Origin: Mesorhizobium loti
GTDB taxonomy: Bacteria; Pseudomonadota; Alphaproteobacteria; Rhizobiales; Rhizobiaceae
Reading direction: 5' to 3'
DNA: 64,000 bases
Assembly (NCBI RefSeq): GCF_013170705.1
Contig: NZ_CP033334.1
Span: 930,001-994,000, forward strand
The position numbers and the translations under genes were made by a program. Below, piece after piece: positions 53,987 to 62,777 of the stretch (position 1 is its first letter; every line of letters starts with the position of its first letter). Below the pieces are notes generated by a model that ran no database searches, was not told the origin of the DNA, and saw only the letters and a program-made list of their open reading frames with translations.

Positions 53987-55426
53987 ATGAGCGAGCACAG
54001 GCAAGCCGCGTCGGACAATGCCGCCTCGGACAGCGCAACATCCCGGCTGCGCCCTCCCTATGCCTCGGTTCTCGACCTGATCGGCCAGACGCCGGTGGTC
54101 GAGCTGACCAAGTTCGACACCGGAAAATGCCGGCTGTTCATCAAGCTCGAAAGCCAGAATCCCGGCGGCTCGATCAAGGACCGCATCGCGCTGTCGATGA
54201 TCGCCGCCGCCGAAAAGCAAGGCAAGCTCAGGCCGGGCGGCACCATCGTCGAGGCAACCGCGGGCAATACCGGCCTCGGCCTTGCCCAGGTCGGCATCCC
54301 CAAGGGCTACCGCATCGTGCTGGTCGTGCCCGACAAGATGTCGCGCGAAAAGATCCAGCATCTGCGCGCGCTGGGTGCGGAGGTGCGCATGACGCGCTCC
54401 GATGTCGGCAAGGGCCACCCCGAATATTACCAGGACATGGCCGAGAAAATCGCGGCGGAGGTGCCGGGCGCCTTCTACGCCAACCAGTTCGCCAATCCGG
54501 CCAACCCGCTGGCACATGAGACGACCACCGGCCCGGAGATCTTTTCGCAGCTCGACGGCAATGTCGACGCGGTTGTCGTCGGCGTCGGCTCGGGCGGCAC
54601 GCTGACCGGGCTTGGCCGATATTTTGCCCAGGTGTCGCCGAAGACCGAAATGGTGCTGGCCGATCCGGTCGGCTCGGTGCTGGCGCCCTTGATCAAGACC
54701 GGCAAGATGGAAGAGGCCGGCAGCTGGACGGTGGAAGGCATAGGCGAGGATTTCGTGCCGCCCAATGCCGATTTGTCGCTGGTCAGGAAGGCCTATTCCA
54801 TCACGGACAAGCAGAGCATGCTGGCGGTGCGCGATCTCCTGTCACGCGAAGGCATCCTGGCCGGCTCGTCGTCGGGCACGCTGTTGTCGGCCGCGCTGCG
54901 CTATTGCCGCGAGCAGACGGTGCCGAAGCGCGTCGTCACCTTCGTCTGCGACAGCGGCAACAAATACCTCTCCAAGGTGTTCGACGATTTCTGGCTGGCC
55001 GAGCAGGGCCTGGCCGAGCACGAGCAGCATGGCGACCTGCGCGACCTCGTCATGCGCTCGCACCGCACAGGCGACACCGTTTTCGTCGGCCCGGACGAAA
55101 GCCTGCTCAACGCCTATGGCCGCATGCGCCGCTCGGATGTGTCGCAGCTGCCGGTGCTCGACAATGGCAAGCTCGTCGGCATCGTCGACGAGAGCGACAT
55201 ATTGGCCAAGGTCGACGGCCCCTATGACGGCCGCTGGGAGCGGTTCAACGGCCCCGTGCGCACGGCCATGACCTCCAATCTGCACACGCTGCAGGCCAGC
55301 CAGACGCTGGATGCGCTGCTGCCGGTGTTCGACCGCAACGAGGTCGCCATCATCTTCGACAGCGACGAGTTCGTCGGCCTGATAACCCGCATCGACCTGA
55401 TCAACCATCTGAGGCGCGCCCGATGA
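53987..55426 (+). CDS. cbs: cystathionine beta-synthase
   Basis: 479 residues. A fold-type II PLP domain with the Schiff-base Lys in LESQNPGGSIKDR (Lys64), ATAGNTGLGLAQVG, and GSGGTLTGLGRYF, then two CBS domains at about 345-479 (DTVFVGPDESLLNAYGRMRRSDVSQLPVLDNGKLVGIVDESDILAKV, then TLDALLPVFDRNEVAIIFDSDEFVGLITRIDLINHLR). It condenses homocysteine with serine to make cystathionine. The CBS pair may bind S-adenosylmethionine. No haem-binding N-terminus. Overlaps the next gene by four bases. Confidence 0.92.
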   Translation: MSEHRQAASDNAASDSATSRLRPPYASVLDLIGQTPVVELTKFDTGKCRLFIKLESQNPGGSIKDRIALSMIAAAEKQGKLRPGGTIVEATAGNTGLGLAQVGIPKGYRIVLVVPDKMSREKIQHLRALGAEVRMTRSDVGKGHPEYYQDMAEKIAAEVPGAFYANQFANPANPLAHETTTGPEIFSQLDGNVDAVVVGVGSGGTLTGLGRYFAQVSPKTEMVLADPVGSVLAPLIKTGKMEEAGSWTVEGIGEDFVPPNADLSLVRKAYSITDKQSMLAVRDLLSREGILAGSSSGTLLSAALRYCREQTVPKRVVTFVCDSGNKYLSKVFDDFWLAEQGLAEHEQHGDLRDLVMRSHRTGDTVFVGPDESLLNAYGRMRRSDVSQLPVLDNGKLVGIVDESDILAKVDGPYDGRWERFNGPVRTAMTSNLHTLQASQTLDALLPVFDRNEVAIIFDSDEFVGLITRIDLINHLRRAR

Positions 55427-56604
55427 CCAAACACACCCCGCCAGCCGGCAAGAACCGCCTGGCCTTTTCGACGCGCACCATCCATGGCGGCCAGAGCCAC
55501 GACCCGCTGACCGGCGCGGTGATGGTGCCGATCTACGCCACCTCGACCTACGGCCAGCAGTCACCCGGCGTGCACAAGGGTTTCGAATACGCGCGCAGCC
55601 AGAACCCCACCCGCTTTGCCTTCGAGCGCGCCGTGGCCGACCTCGAAAGCGGCACCGCCGCCTTCGCCTTCGCTTCAGGCCTGGCGGCGATCTCGACGGT
55701 GCTCGAACTGCTCGATAGCGGGGCCCATATCGTCGCCACCGACGACATCTATGGCGGCTCGTTCCGGCTGATGGAGCGGGTGCGCAAACGCTCGGCCAAC
55801 CTGCAGGTCTCGTTCGTCGATTTCACAGACCTGGCGGCGGTCGAGGCCGCGATCCGGCCCGAAACGAAACTGCTGTGGGTCGAGACGCCGACCAACCCGC
55901 TGCTGCGCATCGTCGATCTCGAAGGCGTCGCGGCTCTCGCCAAACGCAAGGGCATCCTGTCGGTCGCCGACAACACCTTCTGCAGCCCCTATATCCAGCG
56001 GCCGCTGGAGCTTGGCATCGATATCGTGGTCCACTCGACGACCAAATATCTCAACGGCCATTCCGACATGGTCGGCGGTGTGGCGGTTGTCGGCGACAAC
56101 AAGGATCTCGCCGCCCAGCTGAAATTCCTGCAGAACGCCATCGGCGCCATATCGGGCCCGTTCGACAGTTTTCTCGCCTTGCGTGGCCTGAAGACGCTGG
56201 CGCTCAGGATGGAGCGGCATTCCGACAACGGGCTGAAGATCGCGCAGTGGCTGGAAGCCCGCAAGGATGTGCGCCGGGTGATCTATCCCGGCCTCGCCAG
56301 CCATCCCCAGCATGCCATCGCCGTCCAGCAGATGCACGCCTTCGGCGGCATGATATCAGCCGTGCTCGACCGCGACCTGGCCGGCACCAAACGCTTCCTC
56401 GAACGCACGCAATTGTTCACGCTCGCCGAAAGCCTTGGCGGGGTGGAAAGCCTGATCGAGCACCCCGCGCTGATGACGCATGGCTCCATTCCCGCCGAGA
56501 AGCGCGAGGAGATCGGCATATCGGATTCGCTGGTAAGGCTGTCGGCGGGGATCGAGGATGGCGACGACCTGATCGCGGATCTGGAGCAGGCGCTGGGGGG
56601 CTAG
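55423..56604 (+). CDS. cystathionine gamma-lyase/synthase family enzyme
   Basis: 393 residues of the Cys/Met metabolism PLP family. The PLP-binding Lys is in VVHSTTKYLNGHSDMVGG (Lys208); SQNPTRFAFERAVADLESG, FASGLAAISTVLELLDSG and VETPTNPLLRIVDLEGVA are signature parts. Coupling to cbs (four-base overlap) makes cystathionine gamma-lyase the better reading: together they form reverse transsulfuration from homocysteine to cysteine. Gamma-synthase activity cannot be excluded from sequence alone. Confidence 0.9.
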   Translation: MTKHTPPAGKNRLAFSTRTIHGGQSHDPLTGAVMVPIYATSTYGQQSPGVHKGFEYARSQNPTRFAFERAVADLESGTAAFAFASGLAAISTVLELLDSGAHIVATDDIYGGSFRLMERVRKRSANLQVSFVDFTDLAAVEAAIRPETKLLWVETPTNPLLRIVDLEGVAALAKRKGILSVADNTFCSPYIQRPLELGIDIVVHSTTKYLNGHSDMVGGVAVVGDNKDLAAQLKFLQNAIGAISGPFDSFLALRGLKTLALRMERHSDNGLKIAQWLEARKDVRRVIYPGLASHPQHAIAVQQMHAFGGMISAVLDRDLAGTKRFLERTQLFTLAESLGGVESLIEHPALMTHGSIPAEKREEIGISDSLVRLSAGIEDGDDLIADLEQALGG

Positions 56605-56672
56605 ATCTTTCGAAGCCAAGGGCGCCGCCGCCCAGTTGACCTCTCGCGTCATTCGCCCGAGATGTAGCGCCC

Positions 56673-57641
56673 ATGGCGACGCGCGAACCCCAAAGGCCCA
56701 CCGAGACTCTGACCTTCGCGGTGCTTGTATTCCCCGGCTTTCCGATGATGGCGTTCAGCTCCGTCATCGAGCCGTTGCGCGCCGCCAACATATTGGCGAA
56801 GCGGGAGTGCTACCGTTGGATCATAGTCGGCGGCACGAAAGGTGCGGTCGAGGCCTCGAACGGCGTCGTCATCCAGCCCGGTTTCTACGCCGAGGATGCG
56901 CCCAAGGTCGACCGCATAGTCGTGTGCTCCGGGGGTGACGCCGATCATCTCGTCGCCGAAGACGCCGCCAACTGGATCCGCCGCAGCCTGCGCAATGGCG
57001 CCCATATCGGCGCGGTGGCGGATGCGGCGTTCTTCCTGGCTCGGGCCGGCCTGCTCGACGGCCACGCCTGCACCTTGCACTGGACCAGCCAGGCCGCCTT
57101 CACCGAGGCCTTCCCCAACATCGAGCTCAAGCGCGACCTCTACGTCATCGACCGCAAGCGCTTCACCTCGGCCGGCGGCGTCGGCAGCCTCGACATGATG
57201 CTGGAGATCATCACAAGGGATTACGGCGCCGAGCTTGCCGCCGGCGTCGCCGAATGGTTCGTGCACAGCCAGCTGCGCTCCAGCGTCGACCGCAAGCTGA
57301 TGCCGCTGCGCCTGCGCACCGGCGTCCAGAACGAGCTGGTGCTGTCGGCGATCGCGATCATGGAGGATGCGGTGGAGGAGCGGCTCGGCATGGCCGAGCT
57401 CACCGCACGGCTCGGCGTGTCCTCCGACAAGCTCGAACGCTCCTTTCGCTCCGAACTCGCCATCTCGCCCAACGGCTATTACCGGCGCCTGCGGCTGAAA
57501 CGCGCCGCCGACCTGCTGGCGCATTCGACGCTCGCGGTGCGCGACGTCGCGCTGGCCTGCGGCTTCGCTTCGATGTCGAGTTTTGCCCGGGCTTTCCGGG
57601 AAGAGCATGGACATCCGCCGAAACTCGCGAGGCGGCATTAG
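56673..57641 (+). CDS. GlxA-type AraC-family regulator with DJ-1/PfpI domain
   Basis: 322 residues. Residues about 8-185 form a DJ-1/PfpI-like domain (TLTFAVLVFPGFPMMAFSSVIEPLRAANIL, RIVVCSGGDADHLV, GAVADAAFFLARAGLLDGHACTLHWTS). The C-terminus is an AraC HTH (LGMAELTARLGVSSDKLERSFRSELAISPNGYYRRLRLKRAADLLAHS, VRDVALACGFASMSSFARAFREEHG). Such regulators often respond to small amines such as carnitine or betaine derivatives. The target is unclear; the M24 gene 330 bp downstream is a candidate. Confidence 0.87.
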   Translation: MATREPQRPTETLTFAVLVFPGFPMMAFSSVIEPLRAANILAKRECYRWIIVGGTKGAVEASNGVVIQPGFYAEDAPKVDRIVVCSGGDADHLVAEDAANWIRRSLRNGAHIGAVADAAFFLARAGLLDGHACTLHWTSQAAFTEAFPNIELKRDLYVIDRKRFTSAGGVGSLDMMLEIITRDYGAELAAGVAEWFVHSQLRSSVDRKLMPLRLRTGVQNELVLSAIAIMEDAVEERLGMAELTARLGVSSDKLERSFRSELAISPNGYYRRLRLKRAADLLAHSTLAVRDVALACGFASMSSFARAFREEHGHPPKLARRH

Positions 57642-57651
57642 GGGCTATCTT

Positions 57652-57859
57652 CGTCATCCTAGGGCGGAGCGCCGCGAAGCGGCGTGGAGACCCTAGGATC
57701 CATGCCGCGACATCGGCCAAAATATGCAGCGGTCCAAGTGTCGTCCCCCGCGAGAATGCCTGGTTCTGAACCGCTTTAATGTAGCACAGACGCCCCGGCA
57801 TGGATCCTCGGGTCTTCGCCGCGTCGCTTCGCTCCTTGCTCCGCCCGTGGATGACGAAG
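57652..57859. repeat. family A intergenic inverted repeat, copy 4
   Basis: CGTCATCCTAGGGCGGAGCGCCGCG at the left and CTCCTTGCTCCGCCCGTGGATGACGAAG at the right, with AGGATCCATGCCGCGACATC and CCGGCATGGATCCTCGG as inner arms. It nearly fills the 327-bp gap between the GlxA-type and M24 genes. Confidence 0.75.
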
Positions 57860-57968
57860 GCAGGCGTCAGCGGCATCCGGCACAACACACGCGGTTTTCC
57901 GCACAATCCTTCGGCCCCGCCTGCGCCATGCTCCCGGCCTAGCAAATCCACCCAAGGCCAGGCACCCC

Positions 57969-59273
57969 ATGAGCATCGTCGTATTCGAACCAGACAGCAC
58001 CGAGGACGTCGACTTCAAGGATCGCATGCGTCACCCGGCGGCGGCCGATCCGGCCGGCGGCATGTGGCTGTCCGATACGGAGCCATCCTTCATCGATGCC
58101 GACGCCTTGCGCAAAGGCCGGCTGGCTAAATTGCGCGGCTGGATGCGCGAGGCGGGCTATGGCGGCGTCGTGCTGTTCGACCCGTACAACCAGCGCTATG
58201 CCACCGGCTCGCGCAACATGTTCGGCTATTTCCTGCGCAACTCGACCCGCTATTTCTTCATCCCCACCGAAGGGCCGATCGTGCTTTTCGAATATCCGCA
58301 GAGCTACCATGTCTCGATGGTGCTCGACACGATCGACGAGGCGCGGCCTTCCAAGCTGGTCTGGTCGTCGGTCTCGGGCCGCGACGACGAAACCGCCGGA
58401 CCCTTCGCCGACGAGATCGCCGAGCTTTTGAAGAAGCATGGCGGCGGCTCGATGAAGCTCGGGCTCGACCGCTGCAGCCATCTGCAGGCGCTGGCGCTGG
58501 AAAAGCGTGGCTGCGAGGTGCGGGATTGCCAGGGCGAGATCCTGGCCGTGCGCGCGGTGAAGACGCCGGAGGAGGTGAAATGCCTGCAGGTGTCGATGGC
58601 CGGCGCCGAGGCCGCGGTCTATGCGGTGCGCGAGGCCATCAGGCCCGGCGTCTCCGAAAACGACCTGTTCGCCATCATGTATGGCGAGGTCATCCGCCAG
58701 GGTGGCGAGTTCATCGAGACGCGGCTGCTGACGTCCGGCCAACGCACCAATCCCTGGTTCAACGAGGCCAGCGGGCGAAAAATCCGGCCGGGCGAGCTGC
58801 TGGCGCTCGATACCGACACGATCGGCTGCTACGGCTACTATTCCGATTTCTCGCGCACCTTCCGCTGCGGACCCGGCAAGCCGACGCCCTACCAGAAGTC
58901 GCTCTACCGCATGGCGCACGATCAGGTTCAGCACAATATCTCGATCGTCAAACCCGGCATGGCGTTCCGCGAGATCGCCGAGAAGGCGTGGAAAATCCCC
59001 GACCGCTTCGTCGACCAGCGCTACACTTCGGTCATGCACGGGGTCGGCATGCATGGCGAGACGCCGTTCATCGCGCATGCCATGGATTACAAGACCTATG
59101 GCCGCGACGGCCATATCGTGCCAGGCATGGTGGTGAGCGTGGAAAGCTATATTGGCGAGAAGGGCGGCCGCGAGGGCGTCAAGCTGGAGGACGAGATCCT
59201 GATCACCGACACCGGGACGGAGCTTCTGTCGCGCTTCCCCTATGAGGATGAGTTTCTGGAGAAGCAGGTCTGA
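57969..59273 (+). CDS. M24-family DddP-like metalloenzyme
   Basis: 434 residues of the M24 (pita-bread) fold. Metal ligands fit Asp281, Asp283 (LALDTDTIG), Asp293 (YYSDFSRTF), His357 (VMHGVGMHG), Glu392 (SVESYIGEKGG) and Glu407 (KLEDEILIT). These six fall at exactly the recalled DddP positions minus 14 (295, 297, 307, 371, 406, 421), and GGEFIETRLL-SGQRTNPWF is also DddP-like. The recalled catalytic Asp377 of DddP corresponds to Gly363 here. It is therefore a close DddP relative but perhaps a peptidase or another lyase. General Xaa-Pro peptidase is the conservative call. Confidence 0.82.
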   Translation: MSIVVFEPDSTEDVDFKDRMRHPAAADPAGGMWLSDTEPSFIDADALRKGRLAKLRGWMREAGYGGVVLFDPYNQRYATGSRNMFGYFLRNSTRYFFIPTEGPIVLFEYPQSYHVSMVLDTIDEARPSKLVWSSVSGRDDETAGPFADEIAELLKKHGGGSMKLGLDRCSHLQALALEKRGCEVRDCQGEILAVRAVKTPEEVKCLQVSMAGAEAAVYAVREAIRPGVSENDLFAIMYGEVIRQGGEFIETRLLTSGQRTNPWFNEASGRKIRPGELLALDTDTIGCYGYYSDFSRTFRCGPGKPTPYQKSLYRMAHDQVQHNISIVKPGMAFREIAEKAWKIPDRFVDQRYTSVMHGVGMHGETPFIAHAMDYKTYGRDGHIVPGMVVSVESYIGEKGGREGVKLEDEILITDTGTELLSRFPYEDEFLEKQV

Positions 59274-59319
59274 TGGGGGGTCTCCGTCCGTTGGCAATCA
59301 GCGCGAATACCCATCCCTT

Positions 59320-59503
59320 CGTCATCCCAAGGCGGAGCAAGGAGCGCAGCGACGCGGCGCAGACCCTGGGATTCATGCCGGGACTCCAACGCGTCGCCAC
59401 GGTCCTGAATTCTTCTCCGCTGCGCCCGTCAGAAAGGTCACGGTATGGATCCTCGGGTCACCGCGACGGCGCTTCGCTCCTGCTCCGCCCGTGGATGACG
59501 AAG
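59320..59503. repeat. family A intergenic inverted repeat, copy 5
   Basis: CGTCATCCCAAGGCGGAGCAAGGAGCG at the left and CTGCTCCGCCCGTGGATGACGAAG at the right. Inner arms GGATTCATGCCGGGACTCC and TATGGATCCTCGGG are partly matched. Lies between the M24 gene and the isochorismatase gene; the remainder of the 319-bp gap holds no gene that I can support. Confidence 0.7.
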
Positions 59504-59592
59504 GTGGGGAGGCGACGGCCAATCACCACCGGTTGCGCCAGCTCACTGAAAGGAGCGGCGGCGGCGGCCACACGAAGCCAAGGCGCCTCCGC

Positions 59593-60273
59593 ATGAAAAG
59601 CCCCATCGCCATCAAGCGCGGCACCGTGGCCGCGGTCTTCATCGACCTGCAGGAGGAGCACCGGCAGGACCCGCGCTATCTGGTCGAGGGCTTCGCCGGC
59701 ATCCTGGCCAATGTCCGGCGCCTGCAGGAAGCGGCGCGCGCCAACCACGTGCCGCTCCAGCATTGGGCCTATATCGTCGATCTCGACAAGCAGGACCGGC
59801 CCTTTCATCCCGTCGGCGCCGACGGCAAGTCGGCTTTCTCCGACAAGAGCGATCCGCTGACCGAAATCTGCCATGAGGTGGCGCCCGCCGATGGCGAGGC
59901 GCTGCTGATCAAGGCCGAGGCCAGCGCCTTTCGCACCGGTTCGGCCGCAGATCGACTCAAGGCGTCCGGTATCGAATGGCTGGTCATCGCCGGTGTGTGG
60001 ACCGAGGCCTGTATCGACGCATCCGTAAAGGATGCGGTTGCGAAAGGTTTTCGCGTGCTGCTGGTCAAGGATGCCTGCGGCAGCGGCAGTGCGGCCATGC
60101 ACCAGACCGGCATCCTCAACCTTGCCAACCGGCTTTATGGCGGCGCGGTCACCGACACGGACGGCGCCTGCCGGCTGCTGGCCGGCGAGGTGGTCTCCGC
60201 CTGGCAGGTCGAGGGCTCGGTGCCGCTGCGCTTCAGTTTCGACAACGCAGCCGCCCTCTACGCCGATCTGTGA
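59593..60273 (+). CDS. isochorismatase-like cysteine hydrolase
   Basis: 226 residues from ATG 59593. The Asp-Lys-Cys triad is visible: AVFIDLQEEH (Asp18), LLIKAEASAF (Lys107), and VIAGVWTEACIDASVKDAVAKGF (Cys140), the last strongly family-like. Members hydrolyse isochorismate, N-carbamoylsarcosine or nicotinamide; the substrate here is unknown. The long upstream frame from 59242 is in the repeat and is not real. The esterase gene begins 19 bp later and is likely co-transcribed. Confidence 0.85.
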   Translation: MKSPIAIKRGTVAAVFIDLQEEHRQDPRYLVEGFAGILANVRRLQEAARANHVPLQHWAYIVDLDKQDRPFHPVGADGKSAFSDKSDPLTEICHEVAPADGEALLIKAEASAFRTGSAADRLKASGIEWLVIAGVWTEACIDASVKDAVAKGFRVLLVKDACGSGSAAMHQTGILNLANRLYGGAVTDTDGACRLLAGEVVSAWQVEGSVPLRFSFDNAAALYADL

Positions 60274-60292
60274 ACAGGTTGAGCAGACCGAC

Positions 60293-61240
60293 ATGACCGG
60301 CCGCGGCAAATATGAAACACGGCTCGATCCGACGCTTTGGGCCTATATCGACAGCGTCAACGCCTGGTATCCGCCCGAGATCACCGGCCTGCCGATCGAC
60401 AGGCAGCGCGCGGTCTATGACAGGATGTGCCGGGTCTTCCATCGAGGGCGCCCGGGGGTCAAGGTCAGCGATGGCCTGGTCGCCGCGCCGGGCCACGGCA
60501 TTCCGATCCGCCACTACCAGCCCGCCGGCAGCCCCGCGCGCGCCATGGTGCTCTATTTCCATGGCGGCGGCTTCATCCTTGGCGGGCTCGACAGCCATGA
60601 CGACATCTGCGCCGAACTCTGCGCCGGCACCGGCTTCGACGTGCTGTCGGTCGACTACCGGCTGGCGCCCGAACATGTCCATCCCGCCGCCTTCGACGAT
60701 GCGATGACCGCTTTCGCATGGGCAGCGGCCGCCACCGATCTGCCGATCGTGCTGTGCGGCGAGAGCGCCGGCGGCAATCTGGCCGCCGCGGTGGCGCACG
60801 CAAAGCGCCGACACGCCCGGACCGCGATCGGCCAGGTTCTGATCTATCCCGGCCTTGGCGGCGACGAAAGCAAGGGTTCCTACGTCGAGCATGCCGAGGC
60901 GCCGCTGCTGTCCGTCGGCGACATCGCCTTCTACCGCGACGTCCGCTCGGCCAGGCGGCAAGCGCCTGACGATCCCACCTTCTCGCCGCTGCGCGACAGC
61001 GATTTTTCAGGCCTGCCGCCGACGGTGATCATCACGGCCGAATGCGACCCGCTGTCATCCGATGGCGAGACCTATCGCGACCGCATCCTGGCCGCCGGCG
61101 GCAAGGCATGGTGGCATGAGGAGAAGCGCCTGGTTCACAGTTTCCTGCGCGCCCGCACCACGGTGCCCGCGGCCGCCGAGGCATTCGCGCGCATCATCGC
61201 GGCGGTTGGTGCACTGGGCCGGAGCGAATGGCCGTACTGA
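60293..61240 (+). CDS. HSL-family alpha/beta hydrolase (carboxylesterase)
   Basis: 315 residues with hormone-sensitive-lipase-type motifs: oxyanion loop HGGGF (90-94), nucleophile elbow GESAGGN (Ser158), and late acid ITAECDPLSSDGE and His in RLVHSFLR. It hydrolyses short acyl esters or amides. It follows the isochorismatase-like gene at 19 bp; the pair could act on one N-containing substrate. ATG 60293 with GGTTGAG upstream is preferred over the long frame from 60032 that overlaps the neighbour. Confidence 0.87.
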   Translation: MTGRGKYETRLDPTLWAYIDSVNAWYPPEITGLPIDRQRAVYDRMCRVFHRGRPGVKVSDGLVAAPGHGIPIRHYQPAGSPARAMVLYFHGGGFILGGLDSHDDICAELCAGTGFDVLSVDYRLAPEHVHPAAFDDAMTAFAWAAAATDLPIVLCGESAGGNLAAAVAHAKRRHARTAIGQVLIYPGLGGDESKGSYVEHAEAPLLSVGDIAFYRDVRSARRQAPDDPTFSPLRDSDFSGLPPTVIITAECDPLSSDGETYRDRILAAGGKAWWHEEKRLVHSFLRARTTVPAAAEAFARIIAAVGALGRSEWPY

Positions 61241-61242
61241 GG

Positions 61243-61971
61243 CTAGGACGACGTCGCGATATTCGCTTCGGGTGACGTCGCTTTCAGCCAGAGCGCCTTT
61301 TCGCCGAGCGTGGCGACCATGGCGGCGTGAGCGGCGCGATCGGCCTCGGTGAGGCGCGACGGCAATGGGGCCGGGCGTTGGGCGACGATGATTTCGATAT
61401 GCCGGACATTTTCGCCGCCCCGCGCCGGCGCGGTCGAACTGTCGAGGATGAGGGCCGCCTGCTTGCCGCCAATCAGCTCGATATAGACCTCGGCCAGCAA
61501 TTCGGAATCGAGAAGCGCGCCGTGCTTTGTGCGCTTCGTGTTGTCGATGCCGTAGCGCCGGCAGAGCGCGTCGAGCGAATTGGGACCCATCGGGTGCTTG
61601 CGGCGCGCCAGCGCCAGCGTATCGACGACGCGGCCGGGATCGACGACGGGATGACCGAGCCGGCCGAATTCGACATTGAGGAAGCCGATGTCGAAAGTGG
61701 CGTTGTGGGCGACCAGCTTGGCGCCGTCGGTGAAGGTCAGCCATTCCTCGGCGATTTCGGCAAAAGTCGGCTTGCCCGCGAGGTCGGCCGCGCTGATGCC
61801 GTGCACCGCTTGCGCTTCCTCATGGATCGCCCGGCCCTGCGGGTTGATGTAGTGGTGGAAGGTCCTGCCGGTCGGAAAACGGTTGACCAGTTCGACGCCG
61901 CCCAGCTCGATCACGCGGTCGTCGCGCGAATCAAGTCCGGTGGTTTCCGTGTCGAAGATGATCTCGCGCAT
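61243..61971 (-). CDS. dnaQ: DNA polymerase III epsilon subunit (3'-5' exonuclease)
   Basis: 242 residues. Exonuclease I motif FDTETTG (Asp7, Glu9), then VIELGGVELVNRFPTGRTFHHYINPQGRAIHEEAQAVHGI, LVAHNATFDIGFLNVEF (Exo II), and KHGALLDSELLAEVY (Exo III). It gives proofreading to the replicative polymerase. The stop almost abuts the convergent esterase stop (two bases). In related genomes secB lies on its downstream side; here an esterase does. Confidence 0.95.
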   Translation of the reverse strand: MREIIFDTETTGLDSRDDRVIELGGVELVNRFPTGRTFHHYINPQGRAIHEEAQAVHGISAADLAGKPTFAEIAEEWLTFTDGAKLVAHNATFDIGFLNVEFGRLGHPVVDPGRVVDTLALARRKHPMGPNSLDALCRRYGIDNTKRTKHGALLDSELLAEVYIELIGGKQAALILDSSTAPARGGENVRHIEIIVAQRPAPLPSRLTEADRAAHAAMVATLGEKALWLKATSPEANIATSS

Positions 61972-62035
61972 CGAATCAGTCGCTCCAAAGGAGTAGAATC
62001 ACGAGACCGGAACAAAATGGCAATGCCTCTTTTCC

Positions 62036-62182
62036 CTTCTCCCCTTGTGGGAGAAGGTGGATCGGCGCGTTAGCGCCGAGACGGATGAGGGGTGTTCCAG
62101 CGGAGTGAGGCGTTGGCGTCCCCTGGAGCACCCCTCATCCGTCGCCTTCGGCGACACCTTCTCCCACAAGGGGAGAAGGGAA
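62036..62182. repeat. intergenic inverted repeat (family B), near-copy of 32880
   Basis: TTCTCCCCTTGTGGGAGAAGGTGGATCGGCGCG at the left; CACCCCTCATCCGTCGCCTTCGGCGAC and ACCTTCTCCCACAAGGGGAGAA at the right, fully inverted. It lies between coaE and dnaQ and shares about 70 bp with the copy at 32880. Confidence 0.78.
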
Positions 62183-62189
62183 GGAAGCG

Positions 62190-62777
62190 TCAGCGACATC
62201 CGATCAATTCCGCAATGATCGCATCGACCGCCGCCCGCGCTGCATCCAGCCCCTGGCCGGTGTCGATGATGAAATCCGCCAGCCGGCGCTTCTCCTCATC
62301 CGGCACCTGCTTGGCCAGTATGGCCGCCAGTTTCTCTTCCGTCATGCCCGGCCGCGCCAGCACGCGCTGGCGCTGCACTTCGGCGGGCGCGGTGACGACG
62401 ACGACCTTGTCGACACGGCCACGGCCGCCGGTTTCGAACAGCAGCGGGATGTCGAGCACGGCGATCGATTCGCCGGCGTTACGATGCCTGGCCAGGAAGG
62501 CGTCGGCGTCGGCGCGGACCAGCGGATGGATAATGGCTTCCAGTTGCTTCAGCGCGGCGGCATCGCCAAGGACGCGCGCGCCAAGTTTCGCGCGATCGAC
62601 CACGCCGCCACTCGTGGTGCCGGGAAAGGCGGCCTCCACCAAAGGCGCCGCCGCGCCCGCATAGAGCCGATGCACCGTCTCGTCGGAATCGTGGACCGGC
62701 ACGCCGGCCTCGGCGAACATCTTCGCCGTCGTCGACTTGCCCATGCCGATCGAGCCGGTCAGGCCGAGCACGATCAT
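62190..62777 (-). CDS. coaE: dephospho-CoA kinase
   Basis: 195 residues. P-loop [12 protein letters not shown] at 5-16, then [18 protein letters not shown], and [50 protein letters not shown], all typical of CoaE. It phosphorylates dephospho-CoA in the last step of coenzyme A synthesis. The start overlaps the aroE stop by four bases, so it is translationally coupled within maf-aroE-coaE. Confidence 0.95.
   Translation of the reverse strand: MIVLGLTGSIGMGKSTTAKMFAEAGVPVHDSDETVHRLYAGAAAPLVEAAFPGTTSGGVVDRAKLGARVLGDAAALKQLEAIIHPLVRADADAFLARHRNAGESIAVLDIPLLFETGGRGRVDKVVVVTAPAEVQRQRVLARPGMTEEKLAAILAKQVPDEEKRRLADFIIDTGQGLDAARAAVDAIIAELIGCR

Noticed and set aside
57939-59297. 452-residue frame opposite the M24 gene
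   Set aside because: Antisense shadow; metal ligands and family motifs are only in the plus-strand frame.
34999-59503. Possible CRISPR array from repeated blocks
   Set aside because: Copies are about 200 bp, far apart, palindromic and lack unique spacers of constant length; no cas genes.
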